Below, piece after piece: positions 37,517-46,097 of a stretch of DNA of 64,000 nt. Source of the stretch: Ectothiorhodospira haloalkaliphila ATCC 51935 (GTDB taxonomy: Bacteria > Pseudomonadota > Gammaproteobacteria > Ectothiorhodospirales > Ectothiorhodospiraceae); contig NZ_KK214998.1 of the NCBI RefSeq assembly GCF_000633935.1, positions 1,749,776-1,813,775 on the forward strand, read 5' to 3'. The notes under the pieces are model-generated. The model had not been told where the DNA came from. It saw nothing but the letters and a program-made list of their open reading frames with translations, and ran no database searches. Numbering within the stretch: the first letter of the stretch is position 1; every line of letters begins with the position of its first letter. Both the position numbers and the translations under genes were made by a program.

Positions 37517-38383
37517 ATGTTATTCAGCATGACCGGCTTCGCGCGATGCGAATCTTCGGGCGAGTACGGTTCGCTTGTCTGGGAGCTGCGCAGCGTCAAC
37601 CACCGTTACCTTGAGATCTCGCCGCGGCTGCCTGAGGAACTCCGTGGTCTGGAGGGCAAGGTGCGCGAGCGCATCCAGGCCCGGCTGGGGCGGGGCAAGG
37701 TGGAGTGCAACCTGCGCTTTCGCCGGGGCAGCGCTGACCAGGACACCATCGAACTCAACGAGGAGCTGGCCAAGGAAATGATCAGCACCGTGGTGCGTGT
37801 CGAGCACTGGATGATGAACGCGGCACGCATGACGGCGATGGACATCCTGCGCTGGCCGGGCGTGGTGATCGAGCCCGAGCAGGATCTGCAACCCGTGATG
37901 ACCGCCGCCCTGGAGCTGCTGGATGAGGCTCTGAACACCCTGGTGGACAATCGCGGTCGTGAGGGGGCGCACATCAAGGAACTGCTTCAGGCCCGTTGCA
38001 AGGCCATTACCGAGCAGGTGGCCCGGGTGCGCGCACGGCGACCCCAGGTGGTGGAGGCCCTGCGCGAACGGGTTCGCAGTCGCATTCAGGAACTGGGCAC
38101 CGACCTTGAGCCCGGCAGGCTGGAGCAGGAACTGGCCCTGCAGGCCCAGAAGCTGGACGTGGCCGAGGAACTGGATCGCCTGGAGGGCCATGTGAAGGAG
38201 ATCCAGGCGGTCCTGGAGCGCCGCGAGCCGGTGGGGCGGCGCCTGGATTTTCTCATGCAGGAACTCAACCGCGAGGCCAACACCCTGAGTTCCAAGTCCA
38301 ACGACATGGAAACCACCCAGGCCGCCGTGGAACTCAAGGTGCTCATCGAACAGATGCGCGAGCAGATCCAGAACCTGGAATAG
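37517..38383 (+). CDS. yicC: YicC-family endoribonuclease
   Basis: This 288-residue protein begins MLFSMTGFARCE, the family's signature N-terminus. Also typical are LRSVNHRYLEISPRLPEELR and the C-terminal LDFLMQELNREANTLSSKSND. YicC proteins are endoribonucleases implicated in small-RNA turnover. An in-frame upstream ATG at 37445 would add 24 unrelated residues. A DUF2835 gene follows 6 nt after the stop. Confidence 0.93.
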   Translation: MLFSMTGFARCESSGEYGSLVWELRSVNHRYLEISPRLPEELRGLEGKVRERIQARLGRGKVECNLRFRRGSADQDTIELNEELAKEMISTVVRVEHWMMNAARMTAMDILRWPGVVIEPEQDLQPVMTAALELLDEALNTLVDNRGREGAHIKELLQARCKAITEQVARVRARRPQVVEALRERVRSRIQELGTDLEPGRLEQELALQAQKLDVAEELDRLEGHVKEIQAVLERREPVGRRLDFLMQELNREANTLSSKSNDMETTQAAVELKVLIEQMREQIQNLE

Positions 38384-38389
38384 GCCCCG

Positions 38390-38617
38390 GTGCACCGCTA
38401 TCACTTCCGACTGGACATCCCCCGCGACGAATTCCTGCGCTACTACTCCGGGTCGGCGGCCTCCGTGGTGGCCTGGTCACAGGAGGGTCGCACGGTTCGG
38501 TTTCCGGCCTCGGCGCTGCGCCCGCACGTGACCCATGACGGGGTGCGCGGGCGGTTTCGCCTGACGGTGGATGACCAATTCCGGCTGCAGTCACTGGAGC
38601 GCATGAGCACCGGATGA
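38390..38617 (+). CDS. DUF2835 family protein
   Basis: This 75-residue protein from a GTG start matches the DUF2835 pattern: YHFRLDIPRDEFLRYYSGSA, then V(A)WSQEGRTVRFPASALRPHVTH and GRFRLTVDDQF. Function unknown; it may bind nucleic acid, but nothing in the sequence shows this. Probably co-transcribed with yicC. Confidence 0.8.
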   Translation: MHRYHFRLDIPRDEFLRYYSGSAASVVAWSQEGRTVRFPASALRPHVTHDGVRGRFRLTVDDQFRLQSLERMSTG

Positions 38618-38633
38618 ACGGTGACAAATCCCC

Positions 38634-38661
38634 CTTGAAATCCTCTCCACGGCCCCTATAT
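38634..38661 (+). promoter_or_regulatory. Heat-shock (sigma32) promoter
   Basis: CTTGAAA (38634-38640) and CCCCTATAT (38653-38661), with a 13-bp gap from CTTGAA to CCCC, fit the sigma32 consensus (CTTGAA, 13-15 bp, CCCCATNT) closely. It lies about 55 nt before the hsp20 start. Confidence 0.75.
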
Positions 38662-38716
38662 CGGATAGCGAAAGGCGAAGTTGCCTTGACTAACGAGACA
38701 AGTGGAGGTGATAGCC

Positions 38717-39151
38717 ATGTTGACGACCCGTTATGAACCCTGGAGCCTGCTGAACCAGCTGTCCCGGGAACTGGATCGCCTGAACCCGGCCATGGCCGGT
38801 GGCGAAGAGGCTGCGGCCACCAGCGACTGGGTGCCGGCGGTGGATATCCGGGAGGAGAAGGACGCCTATGTGCTGCACGCGGACGTGCCCGGCGTGGACC
38901 CCAAGGACATTGAAGTCCATATGGAAAACGGCGTGCTGACCATCCGCGGTGAGCGCAAGGCCGAAAGCGCGGAAGAGCGCGAAGGGTACAAGCGCGTGGA
39001 GCGCATCCGCGGCAGCTTCTATCGTCGCTTCTCCCTGCCCGACACGGCAGACGCCGAGCGCATCAGCGCCCGCAGCGCCAACGGTGTGTTGGAAGTGCGC
39101 ATTCCCAAGCAGGAAAAGGTGCAGCCCCGGCGCATCACCGTGGAAGGATGA
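38717..39151 (+). CDS. Hsp20/alpha-crystallin small heat-shock protein
   Basis: This 144-residue holdase chaperone has the alpha-crystallin domain from about residue 38: WVPAVDIREEKDAYVLHADVPGV, IEVHMENGVLTIRGER, and the C-terminal ISARSANGVLEVRIPK with the conserved (A/S)xxxNGVLxVxxPK motif. The ATG at 38717 has GGAGGTG 7 nt upstream. It is led by a sigma32-type promoter and followed by a DnaJ-like gene. Confidence 0.93.
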   Translation: MLTTRYEPWSLLNQLSRELDRLNPAMAGGEEAAATSDWVPAVDIREEKDAYVLHADVPGVDPKDIEVHMENGVLTIRGERKAESAEEREGYKRVERIRGSFYRRFSLPDTADAERISARSANGVLEVRIPKQEKVQPRRITVEG

Positions 39152-39192
39152 CCCCGGACTCCACTCGGAAGGCGTTCGGCAGGACGCAACCT

Positions 39193-39223
39193 GCGCCGCG
39201 TGATCACGCGGCGCTCTTGTTTT
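39193..39223 (+). terminator. 22-nt perfect palindrome between hsp20 and the dnaJ-like gene
   Basis: GCGCCGCGTGA and TCACGCGGCGC form a perfect palindrome, followed by TCTTGTTTT. It resembles an intrinsic terminator or attenuator that would lower expression of the downstream co-chaperone. Confidence 0.55.
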
Positions 39224-39241
39224 GGAGTATCGTAGGCGGTT

Positions 39242-40186
39242 ATGGAATACAAAGACTATTACAAGGTCCTGGGGGTGGATCGATCCGCCTCCCAGGACGA
39301 CCTCAAGAAGGCCTATCGTCGGCTGGCGCGCAAATACCATCCCGATGTGAGCAAGGAGGCCAATGCCGAGGACCGCTTCAAGGAAGTGAACGAAGCGTAC
39401 GAGGTCCTGGGTGATGCGGAAAAGCGCAAGGCTTATGATCAGTTGGGCAGCAACTGGCGCTCGGGTGAGGACTTTCGTCCACCACCGGACTGGGATGCCT
39501 GGTTCGGTGCCGGTGGCCCACAGCCGGGTGGCTTTCGTGATGCCGGCCCTCAGGCAGGTTTCAGTGAGAGCGACTTCTCCGACTTTTTCGAGACCCTGTT
39601 CGGGGGCAGCGCCCGGCGCACCCGTGGGCATCGCACCCAGCGGGGGTTCGCCAGCCGTGGCCAGGACCAGAACGCCCGCATCCAGCTGGACCTGGAACAG
39701 GCCTTTCGCGGTGGCTCCGTTCCGGTTCGCATTGGTGAGCGCAGCCTTCAGGTGAAGATCCCTGCCGGGGTCACCGAGGGCAAACGCATTCGCCTGTCCG
39801 GTCAGGGTGCCCAGGGTGTGGGTGGGGGCGATGCCGGCGACCTGTATCTGGAAGTGCGCATCCGCCCGCATCGGCATTTTCGCCTGGAGGGCCGCGACAT
39901 CCATCTGGACCTGCCCATCACCCCCTGGGAGGCCGCGCTGGGTGCCACGGTGAGCGTGCCCACCCTGGAGGGGCAGGTGGACATGAAGGTGCCCGCCGGC
40001 TCCCGATCGGGGGGCAAGCTGCGCCTCAAGGGCCGCGGCATGCCCGGGTCACCGCCGGGCGACCAGTACCTGATACTGCAGATCGTCACGCCCCCGGCAG
40101 ACTCGGACAAGGCCCGGGAGTTCTATGAGCGCATGCAGAAGGAAATGCCTTTCAACCCGAGGGAACATCTGCCGGGGAATGGCTGA
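39242..40186 (+). CDS. CbpA-like DnaJ-family co-chaperone
   Basis: This 314-residue protein has an N-terminal J domain ([20 protein letters not shown], with HPD in RKYHPDVSK), a Gly/Phe-rich region (about 75-135), and the two DnaJ C-terminal substrate-binding barrels ([37 protein letters not shown]). No zinc-finger Cys motifs are present, which separates it from true DnaJ and fits CbpA. It stimulates DnaK ATPase. The hsp20 neighbour suggests heat-shock control. Confidence 0.9.
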   Translation: MEYKDYYKVLGVDRSASQDDLKKAYRRLARKYHPDVSKEANAEDRFKEVNEAYEVLGDAEKRKAYDQLGSNWRSGEDFRPPPDWDAWFGAGGPQPGGFRDAGPQAGFSESDFSDFFETLFGGSARRTRGHRTQRGFASRGQDQNARIQLDLEQAFRGGSVPVRIGERSLQVKIPAGVTEGKRIRLSGQGAQGVGGGDAGDLYLEVRIRPHRHFRLEGRDIHLDLPITPWEAALGATVSVPTLEGQVDMKVPAGSRSGGKLRLKGRGMPGSPPGDQYLILQIVTPPADSDKAREFYERMQKEMPFNPREHLPGNG

Positions 40187-40232
40187 CCGGCAACAGATCA
40201 GGTGCCTCCACCGCTGGCACCGTGCCCGCCGC

Positions 40233-40268
40233 GCCCCTCATCCCCTCCCCAAGGGGAGAATGGGGCTT
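40233..40268. repeat. Dispersed CCCCTCTCCCC-type repeat, copy 3
   Basis: GCCCCTCATCCCCTCCCC followed by AAGGGGAGAATGGGGCTT. This is a degenerate member that lies back to back with copy 4, 20 nt away. Confidence 0.6.
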
Positions 40269-40285
40269 GATGATGGGGGGGCAGG

Positions 40286-40744
40286 CTAAGCCCCTCTCCC
40301 CTCCGGGGAGAGGGGTTGGGGTGAGGGCGACACCCACCGCCGGCGCCCATCCTGCAGCTCCTCCTGCTTCCAGAATGTGGCCCGCTCCTTGAGCGCCTCC
40401 ATCAGAAACCGGCAGGCATCAAAGGCCGCCTGACGATGGGCCGACCACACCGCCACCACCACGATGGGCTGCCCCGGTTCGACCCGGCCCACCCGATGAC
40501 CGATCAGGGAGTCCTGAACAGGCCATCGGGTGCGGGCCTCATCCTCGATGAGCGCAAGCTCACGCTCGGTCATCCCCGGGTAATGCTCCAGGGTCATGGC
40601 TGTCACTGCATCCCCGTCGTTGAAATCCCGCATGGTGCCCACAAACAGCGCGCAGGCCCCGAAACTCCCCGGGGACAGGCCACCTTCATGCTCATTCACC
40701 AGATTGAAGGGCTCCAGTGGTTCACTGTGCAGCACCACAGCCAT
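40286..40744 (-). CDS. moaE: Molybdopterin synthase catalytic subunit MoaE
   Basis: MoaE is the large subunit of molybdopterin synthase, which adds dithiolene sulfurs to precursor Z (152 residues). Motifs are GACALFVGTMRD, LEHYPGMTEREL, HRVGRVEPGQPIVVVAV and the active-site Lys region FWKQE. The last 14 residues (SPSPQPLSPEGRGA) are encoded by a dispersed palindromic repeat, an unusual acquired C-terminus. It lies 1 nt after moaD. Confidence 0.94.
   Translation of the reverse strand: MAVVLHSEPLEPFNLVNEHEGGLSPGSFGACALFVGTMRDFNDGDAVTAMTLEHYPGMTERELALIEDEARTRWPVQDSLIGHRVGRVEPGQPIVVVAVWSAHRQAAFDACRFLMEALKERATFWKQEELQDGRRRWVSPSPQPLSPEGRGA
40289..40327. repeat. Dispersed CCCCTCTCCCC-type repeat, copy 4
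   Basis: AGCCCCTCTCCCCTCCGGGG followed by AGAGGGGTTGGGGTGAGGG; best-preserved partner of the copy at 10370. It forms the 3' end of moaE rather than lying between genes. Confidence 0.75.
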
Positions 40745-40745
40745 C

Positions 40746-40979
40746 TCAACCCCCCGTCACGGGTGGGAAAAAGGCCACCTCGTCGCCGTCCGTCACCGTA
40801 TCTTCCAGTGAGGCATGGGCATGATTCACGGCTGCCAGCACCCGGGGTGGCAGGTCGCGGCCGGGTTGGGCACGTTGCCAGACATCCGCCACGCAGCGAA
40901 TCCCGTCAGCGGACACCGAGGCCTCCGATGCACCCAACTGCTCCCTCAGGCTGGCAAAGTAACGAACGGTAATGGACAT
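40746..40979 (-). CDS. moaD: Molybdopterin synthase sulfur carrier subunit MoaD
   Basis: This 77-residue ubiquitin-like sulfur carrier begins MSITVRYFASLREQLG and ends VAFFPPVTGG. The terminal Gly-Gly is where the thiocarboxylate forms. The frame stays open upstream of the ATG at 40979, but only this start gives MoaD length. It is divergent from moaC and directly upstream of moaE. Confidence 0.94.
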   Translation of the reverse strand: MSITVRYFASLREQLGASEASVSADGIRCVADVWQRAQPGRDLPPRVLAAVNHAHASLEDTVTDGDEVAFFPPVTGG

Positions 40980-41060
40980 GGCGTGCGGATCCCGGTCAGT
41001 CTCTGAGCACAGCTTAAACATTCGTTGATCCCGGGCGCCATACCCATCAGGATGCCACTC

Positions 41061-41537
41061 ATGAACGATCTCACACATTTCGACGCCTCCGGCCAGGCCC
41101 ACATGGTGGATGTGGGGCACAAGCCACCTACCCGTCGCGTGGCTGTGGCCGAGGGGCGCATCCGCGTTCAGGCATCCACCCTGGAAAAAATCCGCCAGGG
41201 CGACCACAGGAAGGGAGATGTGCTGGGCATCGCCCGGGTGGCGGCCATCATGGCCAGCAAGCGGACCGCCGACCTGATCCCCCTGTGTCACCCCATCGCC
41301 CTGAGCCGGGTGCAGGTGGATCTGGCGCCTGTGGATGAGCCGCCCGCCGTGTACTGTTGCGTGACCGCCGAAACCACCGGCCCCACCGGTGTGGAGATGG
41401 AGGCCCTCACCGCCGTGCAGGTGGCCCTGCTCACCATCTACGACATGTGCAAGGCGGTGGATCGGGGCATGGTCATGGAAGGGATCGGCCTGGTCAGCAA
41501 GTCGGGTGGCCAGTCCGGTGACTGGCAGCGGGCGTAA
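41061..41537 (+). CDS. moaC: Cyclic pyranopterin monophosphate synthase MoaC
   Basis: MoaC converts the MoaA product to cyclic pyranopterin monophosphate, the first pathway intermediate. The 158-residue protein has [18 protein letters not shown], the active-site [12 protein letters not shown], and [20 protein letters not shown] with KSGG near the end. The ATG at 41061 gives the usual length; ATG 41052 is also possible. It is divergent from moaD-moaE, with about 80 bp in between; moaA and moaB are not in the window. Confidence 0.95.
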   Translation: MNDLTHFDASGQAHMVDVGHKPPTRRVAVAEGRIRVQASTLEKIRQGDHRKGDVLGIARVAAIMASKRTADLIPLCHPIALSRVQVDLAPVDEPPAVYCCVTAETTGPTGVEMEALTAVQVALLTIYDMCKAVDRGMVMEGIGLVSKSGGQSGDWQRA

Positions 41538-41556
41538 CAGCCCGGGCAAGTGCAGC

Positions 41557-42006
41557 TCAGCGCTGCATCAAGCGCATGGAGTTGGCCAGCAGGCGCACGC
41601 GGCGTTTCACGTCGTCGCGCATGCGCCTGAAGGGCTCCAGATCGTCCCCGTCTGCGGCAAAACGCGTGGGCGGGTCCATGGGCCAGTTCTTGCAGATAAA
41701 ACTCTCAGCGGCGGGCAGGGGCAGCTTGGCCGGGTCGGTGCACAGGGTGATGACCATGTCTGCCCACTCCAGCAAGTCCCGATCCAGGGCCTTGGCCTCC
41801 AGGGCCGGGGATTCCAGCTCCTCTTCGCGCAGCACCGCCAGGGCGCGGGGCTGGACCTTGCCCGCCTGCAGGCCGGCGGAGCGAGCCTCCACCAGGTCCG
41901 GCATCAGTTGCCGGGCATAGGCCTCCGCCACCAGGGTGCGGGCCGTGTTGGTGTGGCCCAGGAACAGGATGTGGGGCTTGCGCCGCAGGTCGGGTTTCTC
42001 GGGCAT
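41557..42006 (-). CDS. Low-molecular-weight phosphatase/ArsC-like protein lacking the catalytic Cys
   Basis: This 149-residue protein from the ATG at 42006 keeps the fold signatures of low-molecular-weight tyrosine phosphatase and thioredoxin-type arsenate reductase: HILFLGHTNTARTLVAEAYA, VEARSAGLQAGKVQPRA, ADMVITLC. The active-site loop, normally C-x2-N-x2-C/G-R-S, reads GHTNTART, so the nucleophilic Cys is Gly. It should be inactive as a phosphatase or arsenate reductase and may bind an anion or protein partner. A longer frame from 42204 has no homology. Confidence 0.75.
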   Translation of the reverse strand: MPEKPDLRRKPHILFLGHTNTARTLVAEAYARQLMPDLVEARSAGLQAGKVQPRALAVLREEELESPALEAKALDRDLLEWADMVITLCTDPAKLPLPAAESFICKNWPMDPPTRFAADGDDLEPFRRMRDDVKRRVRLLANSMRLMQR

Positions 42007-42229
42007 GGGCGGGGTTTCAGCGTGAGGCGGCCAGTACCTATGGATTGTACTCACCGCCTCTACCGGAAAGCCAGATCCGCGCTGTGTGCCGGGCACCTGC
42101 CGTGGCCTTGTCATGGCTTTCAGGCCCCGGGCCTTAGTACACTGACGAAAATGGCGACTCGCCGGGCCCTCGGAATGCCCGCGCAAGGTGGGTCGACGAT
42201 GCATAGGCTACCGACGAGGTAATCACTCG

Positions 42230-44395
42230 ATGAAATGGATCAAGCGCGGCCTGTTGGCCATCTTCGCGCTGCTGGTGCTGCTTGTGGTGCTGGTGGGCTT
42301 TCTGCTGGTCATCGTCGACCCCAACGACTACAAGGACCGCATCAGCGCGGTGGTGGAGGAACAGACCGGGCGCACCCTGGTGATCACTGGCGACATCGGC
42401 CTCTCCGTCTTCCCGCGTCTGGGGCTGGAGCTGGGTGAGACCACCTTGTCCAACGCCGAAGGCTTTGAAGAAGAACACTTTGCCCGGGTGGGCGAGGTGG
42501 ACGTGGCGGTGGCCTTGCTACCGCTGCTGCGTCGGGAACTGCAGGTGCAGCAGGTGCGCCTTGAAGGGCTTGAACTCAACCTGGCCCGCGACGCCGAGGG
42601 TCGGACCAACTGGGATGACCTGATCGACGAAGAGGCGGTCGCCGAGCCCTCGGAAGAAACCCGACCGGTCACCCGGCCCGCTGACGACCCGGAAACGGTC
42701 CCCGAGATCCTGCGGGGGCTGGATATCGCGGGGATTCAGGTGCGCGATGCCCGGCTCAACTGGCGCGATGATCAAACGGGCACCCGCCTGAGCGTGGACC
42801 CCTTCAATCTCGAATTGGGTCGCCTGCGCCTGGCCCAGGAGACCCGCCTGGACCTCTCCCTACGGGCGCTCATGGATGACCTGGATACGGCCGTGGAACT
42901 GCAAGGGCTCGTTTTCCTGGATGTGGCCAACCAGCGCTACGCCCTGCGCCGCATGGTGGCCCAGGTGGAAGGCACGGGTGAGGCCCTGCCGGCCCCCATC
43001 ACGGTTCGGGTGGAGGCGGATCTGATGGCTGATCTGCTCAATGACCTGGCCAAGGTGGAGCGCATGACCGTAAACGCCTTCGACACCCAGTTCACCGGTC
43101 TTGTGGAAGTGGCCGGGCTGAGCGGCGAGCCCCGTGTCCATGGTGAATTGCGCAGCGGTCAGTTCAGTCCCCGTGGTCTGATGGAAGAGCTGGCCATGGA
43201 GCCACCCGAGACGGCCAATCCGGATGTGCTCCGACGGGCGGCGATGGATATGGCCTTTGAAATGCAGGGGGATGAGCTGAAAGTGACCCAGTTGATCGTC
43301 ACCCTGGATCAAAGCACCCTCAGCGGGCAGGCCACGGTGAAGGATCTGGCCAACCCCGATGTGAACGTATCCATGCAACTGGATCGTATCAACCTGGATC
43401 ATTACCTGCCGCCAGCCGCCGAGGCCAACGGCAATGGTGATGCCAACGGCGACACCCCCGCACGGGACGGCTGGCCCGAAGAACCCCTGGAACTGCCCGT
43501 GGACATGCTGCGGGAGTTGAAAGTGGCCGGCGATCTGCGCGTGGGCAACCTGACGGTGGCCGGCCTGCGCATGCAGGACGTGAACCTGAAGCTGCGGGCC
43601 CGCGATGGCCAACTGGACGTGGAGTCGGTTCAGGCAAGCCTTTACGAGGGCCAGCTGGATGGTCGCCTTGGACTGGATGTCCGCCAGGACACCCCGCGCA
43701 TTCAGGCCCGCCAATCCCTTGAAGGCATCCGTTTTGGCGGCCTGCTGGAGGATCTCACCGGTGATGCCATGGTCACCGGCGGCGCGGATGTGAGTTTTGA
43801 CGTCACCAGCCGCGGCAACTCGGTGAAGGCCCTGATCAATGGTCTCAATGGCAACGGGCAGATGCGAGTCGCCGATGGCGCGGTCAAGGGCATCAACGTG
43901 GCCCAGGTCATCCGCGATGCCGAGGCGCGCGTGCGCGGGCGTTCCCCCGAGGAGACCGACGAGCCGCGTCAGACCGACTTCACCGAGATCACGGGCAGCT
44001 TCAACATCAACAACGGCGTGGTGAAGAATGACGATCTGCGGGCCGCCTCGCCGCTGCTGCGAATTCGTGGTCGAGGCGAGGTGGACCTGAACCGGGAACA
44101 GCTGGATTACCGTCTGGACACCAGCCTGGTGGGCACCCTGAAAGGTCAGGGTGGCCGGGACCTGTCGGATCTGCGCAACGTGAATCTGCCCATCACGATT
44201 CGTGGCAGCTTCGCCGAGCCGCGTTTCGGCCTGGATCTGCGCTCGGTGCTTGAGAGCCGCGTGCGGGAAGAGGCCGAGGAGCGGGTCCGCGAGCGGGTGG
44301 ACCCGGTCATCGAGGAACAGCGCGAGCGCCTGCGGGAAGAGGGCAGCCGGATCCAGGAGGAGTTGGGTGACCGTCTGCTTGACCGGTTGCGCTGA
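42230..44395 (+). CDS. asmA: AsmA family protein
   Basis: This 721-residue inner-membrane-anchored protein has one N-terminal helix (GLLAIFALLVLLVVLVGFLLVIV), then the AsmA domain: DPNDYKDRISAVVEEQTGRTL, GDIGLSVFPRLGLELGE, and C-terminal repeats such as GGLLEDLTGDAMVTGGADV. AsmA-like proteins have a bridge-like fold linked to phospholipid transport to the outer membrane. The C-terminus is strongly charged (EEAEERVRERVDPVIEEQRE). It overlaps mutY by 29 nt. Confidence 0.88.
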   Translation: MKWIKRGLLAIFALLVLLVVLVGFLLVIVDPNDYKDRISAVVEEQTGRTLVITGDIGLSVFPRLGLELGETTLSNAEGFEEEHFARVGEVDVAVALLPLLRRELQVQQVRLEGLELNLARDAEGRTNWDDLIDEEAVAEPSEETRPVTRPADDPETVPEILRGLDIAGIQVRDARLNWRDDQTGTRLSVDPFNLELGRLRLAQETRLDLSLRALMDDLDTAVELQGLVFLDVANQRYALRRMVAQVEGTGEALPAPITVRVEADLMADLLNDLAKVERMTVNAFDTQFTGLVEVAGLSGEPRVHGELRSGQFSPRGLMEELAMEPPETANPDVLRRAAMDMAFEMQGDELKVTQLIVTLDQSTLSGQATVKDLANPDVNVSMQLDRINLDHYLPPAAEANGNGDANGDTPARDGWPEEPLELPVDMLRELKVAGDLRVGNLTVAGLRMQDVNLKLRARDGQLDVESVQASLYEGQLDGRLGLDVRQDTPRIQARQSLEGIRFGGLLEDLTGDAMVTGGADVSFDVTSRGNSVKALINGLNGNGQMRVADGAVKGINVAQVIRDAEARVRGRSPEETDEPRQTDFTEITGSFNINNGVVKNDDLRAASPLLRIRGRGEVDLNREQLDYRLDTSLVGTLKGQGGRDLSDLRNVNLPITIRGSFAEPRFGLDLRSVLESRVREEAEERVRERVDPVIEEQRERLREEGSRIQEELGDRLLDRLR

Positions 44396-45488
44396 GCCCT
44401 CGGGGGATTTCGCGGCGCGCCTGCTGGACTGGTATGACCAGCACGGTCGCCACGACCTGCCCTGGCAAAAGCAAGTGACCCCCTACCGGGTCTGGGTGTC
44501 GGAGATCATGCTCCAGCAGACCCAGGTGGGGACGGTCATCCCGTACTTCCAGCGTTTCATGGCCCGGTTCCCGGATGTGCATGCCCTGGCTTCGGCCACG
44601 CAGGATGAAGTGCTGCATTACTGGTCGGGGCTGGGCTACTACGCCCGGGGCCGCAATCTGCACAGGGCAGCGCAGCAACTGGTGGAGCAGCACCAGGGTC
44701 AGTTTCCCCGTGAGCGCCCGGCGCTGGAGGCCCTGCCGGGTATCGGACGCTCCACGGCGGCAGCCATCCTGGCCCTGTCCCGGGGACAGCACGAGGCGAT
44801 CCTGGATGGCAACGTCAAGCGGGTGCTGGCGCGCCATCAGGCCGTGCAGGGCTGGACCGGCGAGGCCGCGGTTCAAAAGCACCTATGGATGCTGGCGGAA
44901 AACCTTACACCCGCCCAGCGAGTGGCAGACTACACCCAGGCCATCATGGATCTGGGGGCCACCGTGTGCACCCGAAGCCGGCCCCGCTGCGATGCCTGTC
45001 CGGTTGCCACCGATTGCCTGGCCCGTGCCCAGGGGCTGCAATCCAGCCTGCCCACCCCCAGACCCCGTCGCGAGCAACCCCTGCGTCAGGTGTGCATGCT
45101 GATCATCCAGGGCCCGGAAGGCATCCTGCTGGAACAGCGCCCGCCCACCGGGCTATGGGGTGGTCTGTGGGGTTTTCCGGAAGTGGCTTCAACGGATGAT
45201 GCGGCGGCATGGTGCCAGGCACGGCTGGGGGTGGATCCCCAGGAATGTCATGCCATGGAGCCCTTCGTGCACACCTTCACCCACTTTCGCCTACACATCA
45301 CCCCGCTGCGGATGTGGGTACAAGACCCTGCCGCGGGCGTGATGGAAGGTGCCGGCCGCGTCTGGTATAAAGACACGGCTCAGGCAGGGCTGGGACTGGC
45401 AGCGCCAGTGGCCCGGCTGCTGAAACAAATCACGCAAGAAGACGGAGAGACCAATGGCTCGCATGGTGAAATGCGTAATGCTGGGTGA
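44367..45488 (+). CDS. mutY: A/G-specific adenine glycosylase
   Basis: MutY removes A opposite 8-oxoG. With the GTG at 44367, which has an AGGAGGAG site 4 nt upstream, it is 373 residues. Seen: catalytic Glu in [14 protein letters not shown], helix-hairpin-helix [13 protein letters not shown], catalytic Asp in [11 protein letters not shown], a 4Fe-4S loop C-x6-C-x2-C-x5-C ([17 protein letters not shown]), and a C-terminal NUDIX-like domain that reads 8-oxoG. Frames open further upstream run inside asmA. It overlaps yggX by 35 nt. Confidence 0.95.
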   Translation: MTVCLTGCAEPSGDFAARLLDWYDQHGRHDLPWQKQVTPYRVWVSEIMLQQTQVGTVIPYFQRFMARFPDVHALASATQDEVLHYWSGLGYYARGRNLHRAAQQLVEQHQGQFPRERPALEALPGIGRSTAAAILALSRGQHEAILDGNVKRVLARHQAVQGWTGEAAVQKHLWMLAENLTPAQRVADYTQAIMDLGATVCTRSRPRCDACPVATDCLARAQGLQSSLPTPRPRREQPLRQVCMLIIQGPEGILLEQRPPTGLWGGLWGFPEVASTDDAAAWCQARLGVDPQECHAMEPFVHTFTHFRLHITPLRMWVQDPAAGVMEGAGRVWYKDTAQAGLGLAAPVARLLKQITQEDGETNGSHGEMRNAG

Positions 45489-45726
45489 AGAGGCCGAAGG
45501 CCTGGACTTCCCCCCCTATCCCGGTGAACTGGGCAAGCGGATCTTCGAGAACGTTTCCAAGCAGGCCTGGCAGAAGTGGATGGGTCACCAGACCATGCTC
45601 ATCAACGAGTATCGCCTGACCCCCATCGACCCCAAGGCGCGTCAGTTCCTGGAGGAGGAGATGGAGAAATTCTTCTTTGGTGACGGCGCCACCATGCCGG
45701 AAGGTTACGTGGACCCCAGCAAATAG
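45454..45726 (+). CDS. yggX: Fe(2+)-trafficking/oxidative damage protection protein YggX
   Basis: This 90-residue protein has the family motif [22 protein letters not shown], with the conserved Cys, and [20 protein letters not shown]. YggX limits iron-driven damage of labile Fe-S clusters. The mutY-yggX pairing is conserved in gammaproteobacteria and fits, since MutY itself carries an Fe-S cluster. Confidence 0.96.
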   Translation: MARMVKCVMLGEEAEGLDFPPYPGELGKRIFENVSKQAWQKWMGHQTMLINEYRLTPIDPKARQFLEEEMEKFFFGDGATMPEGYVDPSK

Positions 45727-45768
45727 GGCTGGTTGCTTCGAATTAAATCACTTCAAGCCGGTATGGGC

Positions 45769-45797
45769 TTGACGAATGCGGTCAGTCCGGCTTTAAT
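45769..45797 (+). promoter_or_regulatory. Sigma70 promoter of tRNA-Phe
   Basis: TTGACG (45769-45774) and TTTAAT (45792-45797) are separated by exactly 17 bp, matching the consensus at 5/6 in each box. The mature tRNA starts 46 nt downstream of the -10 box. Confidence 0.8.
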
Positions 45798-45842
45798 ACG
45801 CACCTTCGCTGCAGCGCCCCCCGCCCGGCAGCGCTCAGATCA

Positions 45843-45918
45843 GGCCAGGTAGCTCAGTTGGTAGAGCAGGGGATTGAAAATCCCCGTGTCGGCGGTTCGA
45901 TTCCGTCCCTGGCCACCA
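45843..45918 (+). tRNA. tRNA-Phe (GAA)
   Basis: This 76-nt gene encodes its CCA. The acceptor stem is GGCCAGG/CCTGGCC, the D arm GCTCAGTTGGTAGAGC, the anticodon loop TTGAAAA with anticodon GAA, and the T arm CGGCGGTTCGATTCCGTC. Confidence 0.97.
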
Positions 45919-45933
45919 TATTTCAGCGACTTG

Positions 45934-45961
45934 GCCCGGCATCGCCCGGGCTTTGTTGTTT
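45934..45961 (+). terminator. Terminator of tRNA-Phe
   Basis: GCCCGG and CCGGGC form a 6-bp stem around a 6-nt loop, followed by TTTGTTGTTT. It starts 16 nt after the tRNA CCA. Confidence 0.7.
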
Positions 45962-46031
45962 CTGGGCACCCATCCCGCAGGCTCAGCCAGGCAATCTTGT
46001 CACATTTTTCCATGCTGACCAGGCTCGGCCC

Positions 46032-46097
46032 ATGAGCGCCATGAACATTTCCCTGCCCCATGCGGTCAAGGCTTGTGTGGACGAGGATTTCCTTTGA
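46032..46097 (+). pseudogene. ParD/CopG-like antitoxin N-terminal fragment
   Basis: This 21-codon frame (MSAMNISLPHAVKACVDEDF) resembles the first beta-strand and helix of ParD-type ribbon-helix-helix antitoxins, which typically begin MxxMNVSLPxxLKxxV. It stops at TGA and nothing of the remaining antitoxin or a ParE toxin follows. The stop overlaps the TTG start of pgeF (TTGA), so if translated it may act as a leader. The assignment rests on a short match. Confidence 0.35.

Noticed and set aside
44202..44366. Extended N-terminus of MutY
   Set aside because: The added codons lie inside asmA in another frame (Arg/Ser-rich), and the GTG at 44367 has its own strong ribosome site.
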